Shown here piece after piece: positions 29,919-32,714 of a stretch of 32,714 nt of DNA. This DNA is from Streptomyces sp. Ru73 (GTDB taxonomy: Bacteria; Actinomycetota; Actinomycetes; Streptomycetales; Streptomycetaceae), in assembly GCF_002920575.1 (NCBI RefSeq), contig NZ_PQSQ01000089.1, positions 1 to 32,714 on the forward strand, written 5' to 3'. The notes beneath the pieces were generated by a model. It had not been told where the DNA came from and ran no database searches. It worked only from the letters and a program-made list of their open reading frames with translations. Both the position numbers and the translations under genes were made by a program. The first letter of the stretch is position 1. Every line of letters starts with the position of its first letter.

Positions 29919-31097
29919 GTGACCATGACGCACACAGCCACCTCCGCCGCCGGCCGTCACGGCGAGGCGACCCTCGACACCATCGCCTGGATCCGGCTCT
30001 CCTCGGTGACCCTGCCGCTGGCCACGCCGATCAGCGACGCCAAGGTGCTCACCGGGCGGCAGAAGCCGATGACCGAGGTGGCCTTCCTGTTCGTGGAGAT
30101 CGAGACCGCGCAGGGGCACCAGGGCATCGGCTTCAGCTACTCCAAGCGCGCCGGCGGACCGGCCCAGTACGCGCACGCCAAGGAGATCGCCGACGAGCTG
30201 ATCGGCGAGGACCCGAGCGACATCGGCAAGCTGTGGACCAAGCTCGTGTGGGCCGGCGCCTCGGTCGGACGCAGTGGTGTCGCCACCCAGGCCATCGCCG
30301 CCGTCGACGTCGCCCTGTGGGACCTGAAGGCCAAGCGGGCCGGGCTGCCGCTGGCCAAGCTGCTGGGCGCCCACCGCGACTCGGTACGCTGCTACAACAC
30401 CTCCGGCGGCTTCCTGCACACCCCCACCGAGCAGGTCCTCGACAACGCCACCGCCTCGCTGGCCAGCGGCATCGGCGGCATCAAGATCAAGGTCGGGCAC
30501 CCGGACGGCAAGCAGGACCTGCGCCGCCTCACCGCCGTACGCGAGCGCATCGGCGACGACGTGCCGCTGATGGTCGACGCCAATCAGCAGTGGGACCGGC
30601 CCACCGCCCAGCGCATGGGCCGTGCCATGGAGGAGTTCGGCCTCGTCTGGATCGAGGAACCGCTCGACGCCTACGACGCGGAGGGGCACGCGGCCCTCGC
30701 CGCCTCGCTCGACACCCCGGTCGCCACCGGCGAGATGCTGGCCAGCGTCGCCGAGCACTACGAACTCATCCGGCAGAAGGCCGCCGACGTCATCCAGCCC
30801 GACGCGCCGCGCATCGGCGGCATCACCCAGTTCCTGAAGCTCGCCGCGCTCGCCGAGCACCACCACCTCCAGCTGGCCCCGCACTTCGCCATGGAGATCC
30901 ACCTCCACCTCGCCGCCGCCTACCCGATCGAGCCGTGGGTGGAGCACTTCGACTGGCTGGAGCCGCTGTTCAACGAGCACCTGACGATCAGTGACGGCCG
31001 GATGCACGTCCCCGCGCGCCCCGGCCTCGGGATCACCCTCAGCGACCAGGCCCGCGCCTGGACGCAGGCGACCCACGAGGCGGGCAAGCGCCCCTGA
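29919..31097 (+). CDS. Galactarate/L-talarate dehydratase (mandelate racemase subgroup)
   Basis: The 392-residue enolase-superfamily protein has the mandelate racemase barrel with Lys-x-Lys in GIKIKVGHP (residues 189 and 191), metal ligands Asp in LMVDANQQW, Glu in WIEEPLD and Glu in ATGEMLA, and the His base in LAPHFAMEIH. The closest family I recognise is the talarate/galactarate dehydratase group, which yields 5-dehydro-4-deoxyglucarate. Context supports this: a kdgD copy follows and a LysR gene is divergent. The best ribosome site (AGGGA, 29906-29910) favours GTG at 29919; ATG at 29925 is the other start and is 14 bases from that site. Some relatives act on other acid sugars. Confidence 0.88.
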   Translation: MTMTHTATSAAGRHGEATLDTIAWIRLSSVTLPLATPISDAKVLTGRQKPMTEVAFLFVEIETAQGHQGIGFSYSKRAGGPAQYAHAKEIADELIGEDPSDIGKLWTKLVWAGASVGRSGVATQAIAAVDVALWDLKAKRAGLPLAKLLGAHRDSVRCYNTSGGFLHTPTEQVLDNATASLASGIGGIKIKVGHPDGKQDLRRLTAVRERIGDDVPLMVDANQQWDRPTAQRMGRAMEEFGLVWIEEPLDAYDAEGHAALAASLDTPVATGEMLASVAEHYELIRQKAADVIQPDAPRIGGITQFLKLAALAEHHHLQLAPHFAMEIHLHLAAAYPIEPWVEHFDWLEPLFNEHLTISDGRMHVPARPGLGITLSDQARAWTQATHEAGKRP

Positions 31098-31153
31098 GCC
31101 CTTCGCACCACGCTCCCTGACCGCCCGCCGGCCCTTCGCCGCCGGCGGCACCC

Positions 31154-31202
31154 GCCCGGCGCGGGCCCCGCTGACCTGGACAGCGCGGGGCTCGCGCCGG
31201 GC
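31154..31202 (+). terminator. Long hairpin terminator of the dehydratase gene
   Basis: GCCCGGCGCGGGCCCCGC (from 31154) pairs with GCGGGGCTCGCGCCGGGC (to 31202) with one mismatch, around a loop that contains ACCTGGA. It follows the dehydratase stop by about 57 bases. No T-tract. Confidence 0.75.
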
Positions 31203-31288
31203 GCGTTGGGTACGGCCCCGTCGTGCCGCCGCCTCGTCCCTCCTGCCGCACCGGCGGTCAACGGATGTCAACGGCCGCCACTGATGCT

Positions 31289-31349
31289 CGCTGGGTATTG
31301 ATGGATGCCAAAACGGTGTTGGACCAGCATGACTCCCGGCTCGTAGCGT
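31289..31349 (+). promoter_or_regulatory. Sugar-diacid regulon promoter 3 (kdgD copy 2)
   Basis: GGTAT-N6-ATGCC (31294-31309), TTGGAC (31319-31324), 19 bases, TAGCGT (31344-31349). It gives a leader of about 46 bases before the ATG. The 61-base element matches promoter 1 at 48 positions, which is striking because the surrounding intergenic DNA is unrelated. Confidence 0.78.
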
Positions 31350-31401
31350 CGTACTCACCGATCGGCACCACCACCCCACGACCAGACAGCGGAGACCACG
31401 G

Positions 31402-32334
31402 ATGACGTCCTTCAGCCCGTCGGAGCTCGCCCAGCGCATCGGCTCGGGCCTGCTCTCCTTCCCCGTCACCCACTTCGACGCCGACGACCTCTCCTTCGAC
31501 GAGGGCGCCTACCGCGAGAACATCGAGCGGCTGGCGAAGTACGAGGTCGGCGGGTTGTTCGCGGCAGGCGGCACCGGCGAGTTCTTCTCGCTGACCGCCG
31601 CCGAGACCGAGCAGGTGGTGACCGCGGCGGTCCAGGCGGCCCCCGAAGGCACACCCATCCTCGCCCCGGCCGGCTACGGCACGCGCACCGCCGTGGAGTA
31701 CGCCGCGGCCGCCGAGCGCGCCGGAGCCGACGGCATCCTGCTCTTCCCGCCCTACCTCACCGAGGCCGGGCAGGAGGGCCTCGCCCGGCACGTGGCGGCT
31801 GTCTGCCGCGCGACCTCCCTCGGCGTCATCGTCTACGGCCGCGCCAACGCCACCTACACCGACGAGACCCTCGCCCGCCTCGCCGACGAGTGCCCCAATC
31901 TCATCGGCTACAAGGACGGCACCGGCGACATCGACGCCATGACCCGCATCCACACCCGGCTCGGCGACCGGCTCACCTACGTGGGCGGCCTGCCCACCGC
32001 GGAGACCTACGCCCTGCCGTACCTCGAACTCGGCGTCACCACCTACTCCTCGGCCATCTTCAACTTCCTCCCCGGCTTCGCCCTGGAGTTCTACGCCGCC
32101 GTCCGCGGCCGCGACCACGCCACCGTCCACGCCCTGCTGCGGGACTTCGTCCTGCCGTACACCGAGATCCGCAACCGCAGGCCCGGTTACGCGGTGAGCA
32201 TCGTCAAGGCCGGCATGACCGCAACGGGCCACGGCGCCGGTCCCGTCCGGCCCCCGCTGACCGACCTGACGGCGGCCGAACTCGCCGAGCTGACGGAGCT
32301 GATCGGGAAGCTGCCGTCGGGCGCGACGGACTGA
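31402..32334 (+). CDS. kdgD: 5-dehydro-4-deoxyglucarate dehydratase, copy 2
   Basis: The 310-residue protein is a close paralogue of copy 1. Lys171 (LIGYKDGTG) and Tyr145 (VIVYGRANA) are conserved, as are GGTGEFF and GPVRPPLTDL, and the proteins align without visible internal gaps. It makes alpha-ketoglutarate semialdehyde from 5-dehydro-4-deoxyglucarate. It lies after the galactarate/talarate dehydratase and before the semialdehyde dehydrogenase, so this arm holds the complete route to alpha-ketoglutarate. ATG with a GGAG site eight bases upstream. Confidence 0.95.
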   Translation: MTSFSPSELAQRIGSGLLSFPVTHFDADDLSFDEGAYRENIERLAKYEVGGLFAAGGTGEFFSLTAAETEQVVTAAVQAAPEGTPILAPAGYGTRTAVEYAAAAERAGADGILLFPPYLTEAGQEGLARHVAAVCRATSLGVIVYGRANATYTDETLARLADECPNLIGYKDGTGDIDAMTRIHTRLGDRLTYVGGLPTAETYALPYLELGVTTYSSAIFNFLPGFALEFYAAVRGRDHATVHALLRDFVLPYTEIRNRRPGYAVSIVKAGMTATGHGAGPVRPPLTDLTAAELAELTELIGKLPSGATD

Positions 32335-32364
32335 CGCTGCATCACACCGCGCCTTCCCGGTACT

Positions 32365-32406
32365 CGCAACCGCACCCGCAATCGCACCCGCAATCGCACC
32401 CGCACT
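32365..32406 (+). repeat. Hexamer tandem repeat before the aldehyde dehydrogenase gene
   Basis: Seven consecutive hexamers of the form CGCAMY: CGCAAC, CGCACC, CGCAAT, CGCACC, CGCAAT, CGCACC, CGCACT. Two of the internal pairs make a perfect 12-bp direct repeat. It lies in the 94-base gap between kdgD and the dehydrogenase, 22 bases before the GTG. Confidence 0.85.
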
Positions 32407-32428
32407 CGTACAGAAGGGCGGTCTCCAG

Positions 32429-32714
32429 GTGAGCACAACACCTTCCGACCCGCACGAACTCCAGCAGCCGCACGGCGTGATGTTCATCGGCGCCGACGCC
32501 GTCGGCGTCAGCGGTACCGATACCGGCACCGGCGCCGGTACGGGCATCCGCTCCCGCAATCCGGAGACCGGCGAGGAACTGGACCCCGCCTACCCCACGG
32601 CCTCCCCCGCCGACGTCGAGCGGGCCTGCCGGCTCGCCGAGGACGCCTTCGACGCCTACCGGGCCACCCACCCCGCTGACCGCGCCCGGTTCCTGGAGCG
32701 CACCGCCCACCACC
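32429..32714 (+). CDS. Alpha-ketoglutarate semialdehyde dehydrogenase, N-terminal part
   Basis: Ninety-five codons run off the right edge. After a variable threonine/glycine-rich stretch the peptide reads RSRNPETGEELDPAYPTASP, then ERACRLAEDAFDAYRATHP, the typical N-terminus of NADP-dependent 2,5-dioxovalerate dehydrogenases rather than of generic aldehyde dehydrogenases. It would oxidise the semialdehyde made by KdgD to alpha-ketoglutarate. The catalytic Cys and Glu lie outside the window. GTG start with AAGGGCGG seven bases upstream. It probably shares the kdgD transcript. Confidence 0.88.
   Translation, partial: MSTTPSDPHELQQPHGVMFIGADAVGVSGTDTGTGAGTGIRSRNPETGEELDPAYPTASPADVERACRLAEDAFDAYRATHPADRARFLERTAHH

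Larger units (their letters stand above)
31098..31401. other. Intergenic region between the dehydratase and kdgD copy 2
   Basis: 304 bases. The first part holds a long hairpin terminator (31154-31202) and a smaller CCGCCGGC-rich inverted repeat near 31127. The second part holds promoter 3 of the regulon. No gene is seen. Confidence 0.65.

Overview
The window is very GC-rich, with third codon positions almost all G or C, frequent GTG starts, several leaderless-looking genes, and gene families typical of Streptomyces (Holin-X/DUF3618 membrane proteins, DUF2975-XRE pair, many LacI/IclR/LysR regulators of carbon use). I read it as a Streptomyces or close actinomycete chromosome segment. I see no rRNA, tRNA, insertion sequence, integrase or CRISPR array. 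It is a chain of small catabolic clusters, mostly next to their own regulators.

Region 1 (1-4230, minus strand): a dehydrogenase fused to an RraA-type aldolase domain, a TRAP-like permease, a small two-helix membrane protein, an IclR regulator and a cyclase-family hydrolase cut by the left edge. A 15-bp imperfect palindrome (TGATAA-N3-TTCTCA) lies before the fusion gene and again before iclR, and is the likely IclR operator. Region 2 (4231-8156): a LacI-type regulator and a TauE/SafE exporter face a PhyH-type dioxygenase and an SDR dehydrogenase across a divergent promoter region. Region 3 (8227-14327): a two-gene glycoside hydrolase operon (MGH/GH63-like, then GH13-like), a divergent YihY/BrkB membrane protein and a SAM methyltransferase preceded by a tandem repeat.

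Region 4 (14337-17835): a LacI repressor diverges from a Gfo/Idh/MocA oxidoreductase and a xylose-isomerase-like epimerase. Two AAAGCGCTTT palindromes 126 bp apart sit between them. Region 5 (17836-20541): a gene-poor stretch with a tandem repeat and hairpin, then a three-gene membrane/stress operon behind a SigB-like promoter. Region 6 (20626-24436): an LMW tyrosine phosphatase-fructosamine kinase pair (likely protein deglycation), a permease with a C-terminal carboxypeptidase-regulatory-like domain under twin TetR-type operators, and a DUF2975-XRE pair.

Region 7 (24676-32714) is a sugar-diacid (glucarate/galactarate) regulon. One arm is kdgD-gudD-GntP-type transporter; the other is a galactarate/talarate dehydratase, a second kdgD and an alpha-ketoglutarate semialdehyde dehydrogenase cut by the right edge, with a LysR regulator between. 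Together they convert glucarate or galactarate to 5-dehydro-4-deoxyglucarate, then alpha-ketoglutarate semialdehyde, then alpha-ketoglutarate. Three promoters in this region are clearly related in sequence (same -35, same 19-bp spacer, same -10), which points to co-regulation, most simply by the LysR protein.
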